DNA of 64,000 bases from Actinomycetes bacterium. GTDB taxonomy: Bacteria > Actinomycetota > Thermoleophilia > Solirubrobacterales > Solirubrobacteraceae. Numbering within the stretch: position 1 is the first letter of the stretch; each line of letters begins with the position of its first letter. Under the pieces are notes generated by a model. That model did not search any database. It was given only the letters and a program-made list of their open reading frames with translations, and was not told where the DNA came from. The position numbers and the translations under genes are program-made. The DNA lies in assembly GCA_021820105.1 (NCBI GenBank), contig JAKAED010000003.1, forward strand, positions 1 to 64,000. The letters run 5' to 3'. Of the stretch, positions 50,545-58,247 are shown piece by piece.

Positions 50545-51507
50545 ATGCAGGGGAAGATCGCGGTCGAGGAGCATTTCACAGCTCCGGGTTTGGAGGAGCT
50601 CATCTCAAGAATCGGCTGGGAGCCGGCCGACTGGGCTCGGGTCGAGTCACGCCTGCAGGATGTTGAGTTCCGCCTCGCGGAGATGGATCGCCTGGGGATC
50701 GAGAGGGCGTTGCTGTCGTTGGGAGCCTTTGGCGTGCAGGAGATTCCGGAGCGCAGCCGCGCGATCGAACTTGCCAGCCGCGCGAATGAGGCGCTTGCTG
50801 GAATCGTTGCCGACCATCCGGCCCGCTTTGGAGGCTTTGCAGCCCTGCCGATGCAGGACCCACTGGCCGCCGCCGCCGAGCTTGAGCGCTGCGTCACGGA
50901 ATATGGCTTCAAGGGGGCACTTGTCAACGGTTTCAGCGACGTTGATGGTGGCGGAGCGCTGTACTACGACGATGCTCGGTTCGACCCCCTATGGGAGCGC
51001 CTGGTGGCGCTGGATGTTCCGTTCTACCTGCATCCGCGGAACCCACATGCGAGCCAGCGGTTGATCTATGAGGGTCGTCCGGAGCTGCTCGGCCCGACCT
51101 GGGCCTTCGCCGTTGAAACCGGAACCCATGCGCTGCGGCTGATCACCAGCGGGTTGTTCGATCGCCATCCCGATTTGACGCTCATCATCGGTCACCAAGG
51201 CGAATTTCTGCCCTTCGCGCTGCCGCGACTGGCTCAGCGTATGTCACATCTGAAGCACGTTCGGCTTGAGAAGTCACCCACGGAGTATCTGCGGGAGAAC
51301 TTCTACATCACAACCAGTGGCAACTCCCACACAGCTTCCCTGATCGGGCTTCTGCTCGAGGTTGGCGCCGATCGGCTGCTCTTTGCGGCCGATTATCCCT
51401 TTGAGGAGATGGCTGACGGTGCTACCTGGTTTGACTCGGTTCCGATCAGTGAGCCGGATCGCGAGAAGATCGGGCGGATGAACGCCGTGCGCCTGTTCGG
51501 CCTGTGA
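50545..51507 (+). CDS. Amidohydrolase, gamma-resorcylate (2,6-dihydroxybenzoate) decarboxylase-like
   Basis: MQGKIAVEEHFTAP; LDVPFYLHPRNPHAS; LLGPTWAFAVETGTHALRLITSGLFDRHPDLTLIIGHQGEFLPFALPRL; NFYITTSGN. Confidence 0.8.
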   Translation: MQGKIAVEEHFTAPGLEELISRIGWEPADWARVESRLQDVEFRLAEMDRLGIERALLSLGAFGVQEIPERSRAIELASRANEALAGIVADHPARFGGFAALPMQDPLAAAAELERCVTEYGFKGALVNGFSDVDGGGALYYDDARFDPLWERLVALDVPFYLHPRNPHASQRLIYEGRPELLGPTWAFAVETGTHALRLITSGLFDRHPDLTLIIGHQGEFLPFALPRLAQRMSHLKHVRLEKSPTEYLRENFYITTSGNSHTASLIGLLLEVGADRLLFAADYPFEEMADGATWFDSVPISEPDREKIGRMNAVRLFGL

Positions 51508-51590
51508 CCTGCCGCACGGTCGCGCCAGTGCAAATTGGCCCAAGAATGGGTAGCGGGTCGGTTTGACATCCAACAACTTCTGATCTAAGG

Positions 51591-51609
51591 TGTCTCGCTA
51601 CACGAGACA
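51591..51609. promoter_or_regulatory. Inverted-repeat operator candidate
   Basis: TGTCTCG-CTACA-CGAGACA perfect 7-bp arms upstream of the 51655 operon. Confidence 0.5.
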
Positions 51610-51654
51610 TTGGATCCGCTCTGCGAGATCCTTACATATGTATCAGGAGTTTGG

Positions 51655-52488
51655 GTGACACACGCAACGACGCATGAGGAACGAGCAGGGAGGGAGGGAG
51701 CACTCAAGTTCTACGACCTCAGCCACCCGTGGGGACACAACGCACCGCTGTGGCCCTACTTCCCCGATGTCAAGATCGAGCGCTTTCACTACATGGCCAA
51801 GTCCGGGGTCCTGTCGCAGCAGATCACGACCTTCATGCACTGCACGACTCACACTGATGCACCTGCGCACGTCGTCGAGGGCACTCGGTTCATGGACGAG
51901 GTTCCCCTGAGCTCGTACTTCGGCACCGGAGTCGTTGTCTCGATCCCCAAGGAGAAGTGGGAGGTCATCACGCCCGAGGATCTGGAGCGGGCGACGCCGT
52001 CGATCGAGGCCGGGGATATCGTCATCGTGAACACTGGCTGGCACCGTCACTATGGCGACAATCGCCGCTACTTTGTTGAATCGCCGGGAACCTACAAGGA
52101 GGCCGGCGAGTGGCTGCGCGACCGCGGCGTGAAGGGCTTTGGCATTGACTGCCAAGCGCTTGATCATCCGCTCGCGACTGCGATCGGGCCCCAACCGAAC
52201 GGGCCGCTGATCCCCGGCGTCCTCGAGGAGTACAAAGCTCACACCGGGCGTGAGGCAGCGGACGACTTCCCTGAATGGGAGCCTTGTCATCGCGCGTTGC
52301 TCGGCAACGGGATAGTCGGCTTTGAGAACGTTGGCGGTCAGATCGATGAGGTCACCGGCCGGCGCGTCACCTTCGCAGCATTTCCGTGGCGATGGACAAA
52401 GGGCGACGGATGCATCGTTCGACTCGTCGCCATCGTCGACCCGACCGGTGAGTACCGTCTCGAGACCGGTGAGGCGGCTGCGTCGTGA
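51655..52488 (+). CDS. Cyclase family protein
   Basis: LKFYDLSHPWGHNAPLWPYFPDVKIERFHYMAKSGVLSQQITTFMHCTTHTDAPAHVVEGTRFMDEVPLSSYFGTGVV; GTG start. Confidence 0.87.
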   Translation: MTHATTHEERAGREGALKFYDLSHPWGHNAPLWPYFPDVKIERFHYMAKSGVLSQQITTFMHCTTHTDAPAHVVEGTRFMDEVPLSSYFGTGVVVSIPKEKWEVITPEDLERATPSIEAGDIVIVNTGWHRHYGDNRRYFVESPGTYKEAGEWLRDRGVKGFGIDCQALDHPLATAIGPQPNGPLIPGVLEEYKAHTGREAADDFPEWEPCHRALLGNGIVGFENVGGQIDEVTGRRVTFAAFPWRWTKGDGCIVRLVAIVDPTGEYRLETGEAAAS

Positions 52489-52832
52489 ACGTCACCCGCT
52501 TTGACGATGCGCGCCCATATTCCGCCCCGAAGCACTTTGATTGCAGGACGCTCCGGCTGCAGGGTGCAGAGGCATCGCCAACGGAGACGTTCACCGTCGG
52601 GGTGACGCACTTCCTGCCGGGAGGTGGTTGTGAGTTCGATGCCACCCCACTGGAAAAAGTGTACGTGGTCGTTGACGGTCAGGTGACTGTCCGTACGAGC
52701 GACGACGAGGTGACACTCGAGCAGTACGACTCTGTGTATCTCGCGCCGAATGAAGCCCGTGCGATCGAGAACCGTACAAACAGGCCGGCCTCGATGCTCG
52801 TTGTCATGCCGTACCCGAGGAATCCGGCGTGA
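52485..52832 (+). CDS. Cupin domain protein
   Basis: VTHFLPGGGCEFDATPLEKVYVVVDGQVTVRTSDDEVTLEQYDSVYLAPNEARAIENRTNRPASMLVV. Confidence 0.82.
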   Translation: MNVTRFDDARPYSAPKHFDCRTLRLQGAEASPTETFTVGVTHFLPGGGCEFDATPLEKVYVVVDGQVTVRTSDDEVTLEQYDSVYLAPNEARAIENRTNRPASMLVVMPYPRNPA

Positions 52833-53611
52833 TCAGCGAACGCTTCGACGTTGCTGGAAAGTCGGTCCTCATCACCGGAGCGACCGGCGCGTTTGGCGCA
52901 GCGGCCGCGCGAGGTCTGGCGGAGGCGGGTGCGCACCTCACGCTCGCCGGTGGTTCTGAGGACAAGCTCACAGAACTGGTGGATGATCTGCGCGGCAGCG
53001 GGAGTCCGGTCGCTCGTGTGGCGAGGCGACCAGACAGTGAGGGTGATGCTGACGCAATCGTTGACGCGGCCATTGCGGCGCATGGGGGCGTCGACGTACT
53101 GATCACCGCCTCTGGAATGAACAAGGTGGGCCTGATCACTGAACAGAGCGTTGACGACTGGCAGTCGGTGATGGACGCCAATGTCAGAGGCTCGTGGCTG
53201 ATGTGCCGCGCTGCCGGGCGGCACATGATCGCCCGGGGTGGTGGCGGCAAGGTGATCCTCGTCTCGTCGACGCGTGCCAAGCTGGGGCTCCCCAGCGGCT
53301 ATTCCGCGTATTCGCCGTCCAAGGCAGCGATCGATCTCCTCACCAAGACACTCGCGTGTGAGTGGGGCGCACATGGCATAAATGTCAACGCCATCGGGCC
53401 CACCGTCTTCCGTTCAGACCTGACCGCGTGGATGTACGCAGACGAGCCGCCTGGGCGGACCACGCGTGAGGCGATGCTCGCGCGCATCCCGCTCGGCCGT
53501 CTGGGCGAGCCCGATGACTTCGTGGGCGCCGTCCTCTTCTTTGCCTCTGCGGCGTCAGATTTCTGCACCGGCCAGACGTTGTACGTCGACGGTGGTTACA
53601 CAGCGGGATGA
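52829..53611 (+). CDS. SDR family oxidoreductase
   Basis: SVLITGATGAFGAAAARGLAEAGAHL; YSAYSPSKAAIDLL. Confidence 0.87.
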   Translation: MISERFDVAGKSVLITGATGAFGAAAARGLAEAGAHLTLAGGSEDKLTELVDDLRGSGSPVARVARRPDSEGDADAIVDAAIAAHGGVDVLITASGMNKVGLITEQSVDDWQSVMDANVRGSWLMCRAAGRHMIARGGGGKVILVSSTRAKLGLPSGYSAYSPSKAAIDLLTKTLACEWGAHGINVNAIGPTVFRSDLTAWMYADEPPGRTTREAMLARIPLGRLGEPDDFVGAVLFFASAASDFCTGQTLYVDGGYTAG

Positions 53612-54528
53612 CGGTTGAGATGGAGACCGTGCGTGTAGCGGTTGTCGGAGCCGGTCTGATGGGTTGCGGTATCGCGCACGTTTTTGCCGCCGCCGGCAAC
53701 AACGTTCGCCTGTACGACTCGGATCCAGGCGCGCTGCGGATGGTTCGCTCCCGTATCGACGCCGGGGTCGTCGAACTTGGTGGTTCAGAGCAGATCATCG
53801 ACCTGATCGAGCCGGTTTCATCGCTCGACGCAGCGGTCGGTGGCGCCGATGTCGTGGTTGAGGCGGTGATCGAGGATCTGGCGGTGAAGCGGCAGGTCTT
53901 TGCCGCGCTCGATGAGCTAGCTCCACCGTCTGCCCTGCTCGCCACCAACACGTCGGTGATCTCGATCTCGGCCATCGCGGAGAGCACCAGCCGTCCAGAG
54001 CGGCTGCTCGGCACCCACTGGTGGAACCCTGCACCCCTGATCCCGTTGGTGGAGGTGGTGCCCGGAGCTCACACTGCACCGGAGGCTGTCGAGCGAATGG
54101 TCTCGCTGCTGAGCGCCGTCGGCAAGCGACCGGTTCGACTCAAGCGCGACGTCCCGGGCTTCATCGGCAACCGAATGCAGCACGCACTGTGGCGAGAGGC
54201 GTTTGCCATCGTGGAAGCCGGTATCGCCGAGCCAGAGGATGTCGATGAGGTTGTCAAGGCGAGCTTCGGCGCTCGGCTCGCGGTGCTTGGCCCGATTGAG
54301 AACGCCGACCTTGTCGGGCTCGATATGACCAAGGCGATTCACGATTATCTGCTGCCGCATCTCGATGCTGGAGTCAGCGCCTCCCGCATCGTCAGCGACA
54401 GGGTTGCGCAGGGCGAATTGGGCATGAAGACCGGGCGTGGCCTGCGTTCATGGACGGCTGAGGAAGCCGATGCCGTACGGGCACGGCTCGTCCGGCATCT
54501 GCGTCGTGCTTCGATCGGTGGGCAATGA
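53608..54528 (+). CDS. 3-hydroxyacyl-CoA dehydrogenase family protein
   Basis: RVAVVGAGLMGCGIAHVFAAAGNNVRLYD; LGTHWWNPAPLIPLVEVVPG; VPGFIGNRMQHALWREAFAIVEAG. Confidence 0.87.
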   Translation: MTVEMETVRVAVVGAGLMGCGIAHVFAAAGNNVRLYDSDPGALRMVRSRIDAGVVELGGSEQIIDLIEPVSSLDAAVGGADVVVEAVIEDLAVKRQVFAALDELAPPSALLATNTSVISISAIAESTSRPERLLGTHWWNPAPLIPLVEVVPGAHTAPEAVERMVSLLSAVGKRPVRLKRDVPGFIGNRMQHALWREAFAIVEAGIAEPEDVDEVVKASFGARLAVLGPIENADLVGLDMTKAIHDYLLPHLDAGVSASRIVSDRVAQGELGMKTGRGLRSWTAEEADAVRARLVRHLRRASIGGQ

Positions 54529-55340
54529 GCGAAGCCATCCTCACCGCTGCCCTCACCGGGCCGGTCGCCACCAAGGCTGACAACCCGAATCTGCCTACCC
54601 AGCCGGAGGAGATCGCCCGCGCGGCCGCCGCTTCGTTTGAGGCCGGGGCCGCCGTGATCCACGTGCACCTGCGTGATGAGGCAGATCGGCCGACGGCAGA
54701 CCTCCAGATCGCGAAGCGCGTGGTTGGGCTCATCGAGGACGCCTGTCCCGCACTGGTCCAGCTCTCCACGGGTGTCGGGCTCGAGGTCCCGTATGAGGAG
54801 CGTGCAAAGCTGGTCGAGGCGCGGCCGCGGATGGCATCGCTCAACCCCTGTTCCATGTCCTTCGGGAAGGGTGAGTTCCGCAATCCGCCGGACGGCGTCC
54901 GTCGCCTGGCGCACCGGATGCGGGAGCTCGAGATCAAGCCTGAGCTGGAGATCTACGACACAGGTCACCTCGAGGTCTGTCTGCAGCTGGCCGCCGAAGG
55001 TCTGGTGCCGGAGCCGCTCGCCTTCTCGATCGTTATGGGGGTCAGAGGTGGGATGCCGGCGACCCCTCAGGCGCTCGTGGAGCTCGTCGCGCGTCTCCCA
55101 CAGGGATCGACCTGGCAGGCGATCGCGATTGGTCGAGCGAATCTGCCGATGACCGCGATTGGTCTGGCGATGGGTGGGGGCGCACGAACTGGAATGGAGG
55201 ACACGCTGATGCTGCGCCGCGGCGTCCAAGCGCGATCCAACGCGGAGCTGGTTGAACGGCTCGTTGGCGTCGCACGCGCTTTGGAACGCGAGCCCGCAAC
55301 GGTCCCGCAGGTTGCCGAGGTGCTGGGGATCGGGTCATAG
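54525..55340 (+). CDS. BKACE/DUF849 family beta-keto acid cleavage enzyme
   Basis: AILTAALTGPVATKADNPNLPTQPEEIARAAAASFEAGAAVIHVHLRDEADRPTADLQ; SLNPCSMSFG. Confidence 0.9.
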   Translation: MSEAILTAALTGPVATKADNPNLPTQPEEIARAAAASFEAGAAVIHVHLRDEADRPTADLQIAKRVVGLIEDACPALVQLSTGVGLEVPYEERAKLVEARPRMASLNPCSMSFGKGEFRNPPDGVRRLAHRMRELEIKPELEIYDTGHLEVCLQLAAEGLVPEPLAFSIVMGVRGGMPATPQALVELVARLPQGSTWQAIAIGRANLPMTAIGLAMGGGARTGMEDTLMLRRGVQARSNAELVERLVGVARALEREPATVPQVAEVLGIGS

Positions 55341-55355
55341 GAAACCTCGCTGTGT

Positions 55356-55388
55356 GGCTGCAATCCCGGCTGATGCCGGCATGCAGCC
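55356..55388 (+). terminator. Hairpin between BKACE and CGD beta 2 (terminator/attenuator-like)
   Basis: GGCTGCA-atc-CCGGC-TGAT-GCCGG-ca-TGCAGCC. Confidence 0.45.
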
Positions 55389-55415
55389 GGTTTATCCCCT
55401 CAGAAGGAGAACTCG

Positions 55416-55802
55416 ATGCTTGACAGACAGGTGATTCAGAGCAGAGGTTTCAAGAACGTTCCCGGTGGTTTCCAGGTGGCCGTAAGGTGCCCTTACTACC
55501 GTGGCCTCTGGGCGTCACTGGTGGAGGGAGCGACCGTGGTGGTTGATGGCGTCTCCTACCCAGCTGACCGCGTCCGCTGGACCCTCGGCGGAGTTACCTA
55601 CACGGTGGATGAACTGGCCGAGACCGACGAAGTGCGTTGGCCCTACGAGGAGGCGGCGCTGCTCACGATCGAGAAGCCTGGTGGCCTGCCCCCGGGCACA
55701 CACGAGATTGAGGTGGCGATCACCTGGCGGTGGTCCTACATACCGGTGGAGCGGCAACCGACCACGGCGGTGGCCGGCAGGAAGCTGGTGCTGGTCGTAT
55801 GA
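55416..55802 (+). CDS. Predicted C-glycoside deglycosidase beta subunit (DUF6379-type), pair 2
   Basis: 128 aa; GGFQVAVRCPYYRGLWASLVEGATVVVDGVSYPADRVRWTLGGVTYTVDEL. Confidence 0.77.
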   Translation: MLDRQVIQSRGFKNVPGGFQVAVRCPYYRGLWASLVEGATVVVDGVSYPADRVRWTLGGVTYTVDELAETDEVRWPYEEAALLTIEKPGGLPPGTHEIEVAITWRWSYIPVERQPTTAVAGRKLVLVV

Positions 55803-56725
55803 GCGACATACAGCTGGGCGTCTCGCTCTACAGCTATGGCGGCGACTACATGTTCAGCATGTCGCTCGAGGATTGCCTCGCTGACGTTGCCGATATGGGC
55901 GCCACAGGCGTCGAGATTCTCGCGGACACCCACATTCCGGGCTACCCGACCCCGACGGCAGCGTGGATCGAGGAGTGGCGCCGCCTACTGGAGCGGTATG
56001 GCCTCACTCCCACCTGCTACTCGAGTTGGCTGGACACCCGGATGCACGCCGGTCGAGAACTCGGCCTTGACAGCGCGGTGCGCATCCTGACCCGCGACCT
56101 GGACCTTGCACACCAACTCGGCTTCACGCTCGTGCGACCCAAGATCGGTGTCGTCTCGCAGGACCTGCTGCCGCATCCGGTCTGGCGCGAGACGGTCAAA
56201 CGCTGCCTGCAGAAGGCAGCTGACCACGACATCCGGATCGTCCCCGAGATCCATGCGCCCACGAGACTCAGGTCGGAGATCGTGGACGACTACTTGTCTC
56301 TGATCGACGAGACGGGAACCTCGCACTTCGGCTTGCTGATCGACACCGGGATCTTCCAGCGTGAGATGCGTCCGGCAGATCACAGCGATTCCAGCTACCG
56401 CTTCGGCCCTCCGGATCCTGAGTCGCACGCACGTGCCGACTCTGCGATGCGTGCCCCGCTGGCTGAACGCGCATCGGACATGGCGGCCATGAGCCAACAC
56501 GTCTTACACATCCACGCCAAGTTCTGGGACATGCAGGACAGCCTGGCGGACCCACATATCCCCTACGACGAGGTTGTGGAGACACTCGTCACAAGCGGCT
56601 ACAGGGGTTGGATCTCCAGTGAATACGAAGGCAGCCGCGAACCGGGACGCGCAGCCGAGGTCCTCCGGTACCAGCAGCTCCTGTTGAGGCGATTGCTCGC
56701 TGAAAGCGAGGCGGGCAGCGTCTGA
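55799..56725 (+). CDS. Predicted C-glycoside deglycosidase alpha subunit (TIM barrel), pair 2
   Basis: LGVSLYSYGGDYMFSMSLEDCLADVADMGATGVEIL; RIVPEIHAP, GLLIDTGIF, HVLHIHAKFWDM, GWISSEYEG; ATGA overlap with beta gene. Confidence 0.77.
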   Translation: MSDIQLGVSLYSYGGDYMFSMSLEDCLADVADMGATGVEILADTHIPGYPTPTAAWIEEWRRLLERYGLTPTCYSSWLDTRMHAGRELGLDSAVRILTRDLDLAHQLGFTLVRPKIGVVSQDLLPHPVWRETVKRCLQKAADHDIRIVPEIHAPTRLRSEIVDDYLSLIDETGTSHFGLLIDTGIFQREMRPADHSDSSYRFGPPDPESHARADSAMRAPLAERASDMAAMSQHVLHIHAKFWDMQDSLADPHIPYDEVVETLVTSGYRGWISSEYEGSREPGRAAEVLRYQQLLLRRLLAESEAGSV

Positions 56726-56800
56726 ACCCGTGAGGTCGATGGTGCCGGCGCGGAGCAAATGTCTGTGTCGCATGGCTACCTGTACCGCATCGCAGATAGC

Positions 56801-56829
56801 TTGTCTTACTAGGCGGAAGGTGGTACGGT
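56801..56829 (+). promoter_or_regulatory. Predicted promoter giving a leaderless transcript of CGD beta 3
   Basis: TTGTCT - 17 bp - TACGGT, with ATG 6 nt after the -10. Confidence 0.4.
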
Positions 56830-56835
56830 CGCCTC

Positions 56836-57231
56836 ATGGCCCAGGTCGAGCTCCTATCGCCGCACGTTGGCCGCACCTATAACGGCATCGAGCTGAGCGT
56901 CAGGTCGCCGTGGTACCGCTCGCTGCCCGTCTCCTGCGTCGATCTGGAGCTGCAGGTGGACGGAGTGTCGGTCGATGAGGCGCGCATCAGCTTCTGCGTC
57001 AACAGTCATTCCTACGCGATCGCTGAACTCGGCGAGCTCTTTGATGAGTTCTGGTTCGTCCTGGATCCCGCTCGACTGCGGATCGCCGGCGTCTCCCCCG
57101 GGTCACACCAGATTGCTCTCCGGCTTGGCCTGCGGATCCCCTACCTCTATGACGAGGAGACCGGAGACGTTCTGCAACTGTGGAGCGAAGCGGCCGCCGA
57201 CTACCAGGTGCCAGAGGATGCATCCACATGA
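56836..57231 (+). CDS. Predicted C-glycoside deglycosidase beta subunit (DUF6379-type, divergent), pair 3
   Basis: 131 aa; YNGIELSVRSPWYRSLPVSCVDLELQVDGVSVDEARISFCVNSHSYAIAEL. Confidence 0.7.
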   Translation: MAQVELLSPHVGRTYNGIELSVRSPWYRSLPVSCVDLELQVDGVSVDEARISFCVNSHSYAIAELGELFDEFWFVLDPARLRIAGVSPGSHQIALRLGLRIPYLYDEETGDVLQLWSEAAADYQVPEDAST

Positions 57232-58247
57232 GGTTCGGCGTAACGCTTTACAGCCTCACGTCCGAGTACAAGGCGGGCAAGTACACCCTTGAGGAGTTGC
57301 TGTCGCTCGCGGGCGAGCTGGGGGTGGGTCCGGGAGTGGAGCTTGTCGGCTTCCAGTCAATCCGCAGCTTTCCTGCCGTATCCGATCAGTTTGCACGCAG
57401 GTTCCGGCGACTCCTTGATGCCGCGGGACTGGAGCCCACCTGCCTTGGCGCAAACGTTGACATCGGGCGCCGTCGCGACCGACTTATGACGGACGCGGAA
57501 ACGGTCGACTACCTGTCCGCTCAGATCACGGCCGCCGCCAAGCTGGGCTTTCCCGTCATGCGAATCCAGTTCGGTGCGCGACCTGAAGCGCTTCGTGCAA
57601 TTGCCCCGGTTGCTGAGGCGGCGGGCGTGAAGCTCGGTATGGAGATCCACGCACCGCACAGTGTCGACCATCCGACGGTAATGGCGGTGCGTGACCTGTA
57701 CGAGGAGATCGACTCGCCCTACCTCGGCTTCATACCCGACTTTGGCGCCTCCGCGCGAGCCATACCGGTAGGCGCGATTCGCCAGCAGCGCGAATTGGGC
57801 ACGAGCGAGGAGATCATCGACCTGATCACCAGCGCATGGACGGCTGCCCACGCCGGAAAGCTCGACCCCTTTGCTGCGCGCCGGGATCTGCTCGAGCAGA
57901 TCCGCAGCAGCGGCGGCGAGGCCGAGGCCAGTGCCTTTGCCTGGCGGGCGCTCACCCTATGGGGCGCGCAGGCACCGGAGCGCTGGATCGAGATCATGCC
58001 GCGCATCGTTCACGTACACGGCAAGTTCTTTGACATTGATGAGAACGGAGACGAACCATCGGTTCCGTACTCCGAACTGATGCGTGTCTTCGGTGAGGCC
58101 GGATACAAGGGCACCATCTCCAGTGAATGGGAGGGATCCGCCTGGGCTGAGTCGCCTGACGGTTTTGCGATGGTCCGCAAGCACCAGGACATGATGCGGA
58201 GGTACCTCACTCAAGACGCCAACCAGGTAAAGCAGAGGAGCCTATGA
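57228..58247 (+). CDS. Predicted C-glycoside deglycosidase alpha subunit (TIM barrel), pair 3
   Basis: FGVTLYSLTSEYKAGKYTLEELLSLAGELG; KLGMEIHAPHS, LGFIPDFGA, IVHVHGKFFDI, GTISSEWEG; ATGA overlap with beta gene. Confidence 0.73.
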   Translation: MRFGVTLYSLTSEYKAGKYTLEELLSLAGELGVGPGVELVGFQSIRSFPAVSDQFARRFRRLLDAAGLEPTCLGANVDIGRRRDRLMTDAETVDYLSAQITAAAKLGFPVMRIQFGARPEALRAIAPVAEAAGVKLGMEIHAPHSVDHPTVMAVRDLYEEIDSPYLGFIPDFGASARAIPVGAIRQQRELGTSEEIIDLITSAWTAAHAGKLDPFAARRDLLEQIRSSGGEAEASAFAWRALTLWGAQAPERWIEIMPRIVHVHGKFFDIDENGDEPSVPYSELMRVFGEAGYKGTISSEWEGSAWAESPDGFAMVRKHQDMMRRYLTQDANQVKQRSL

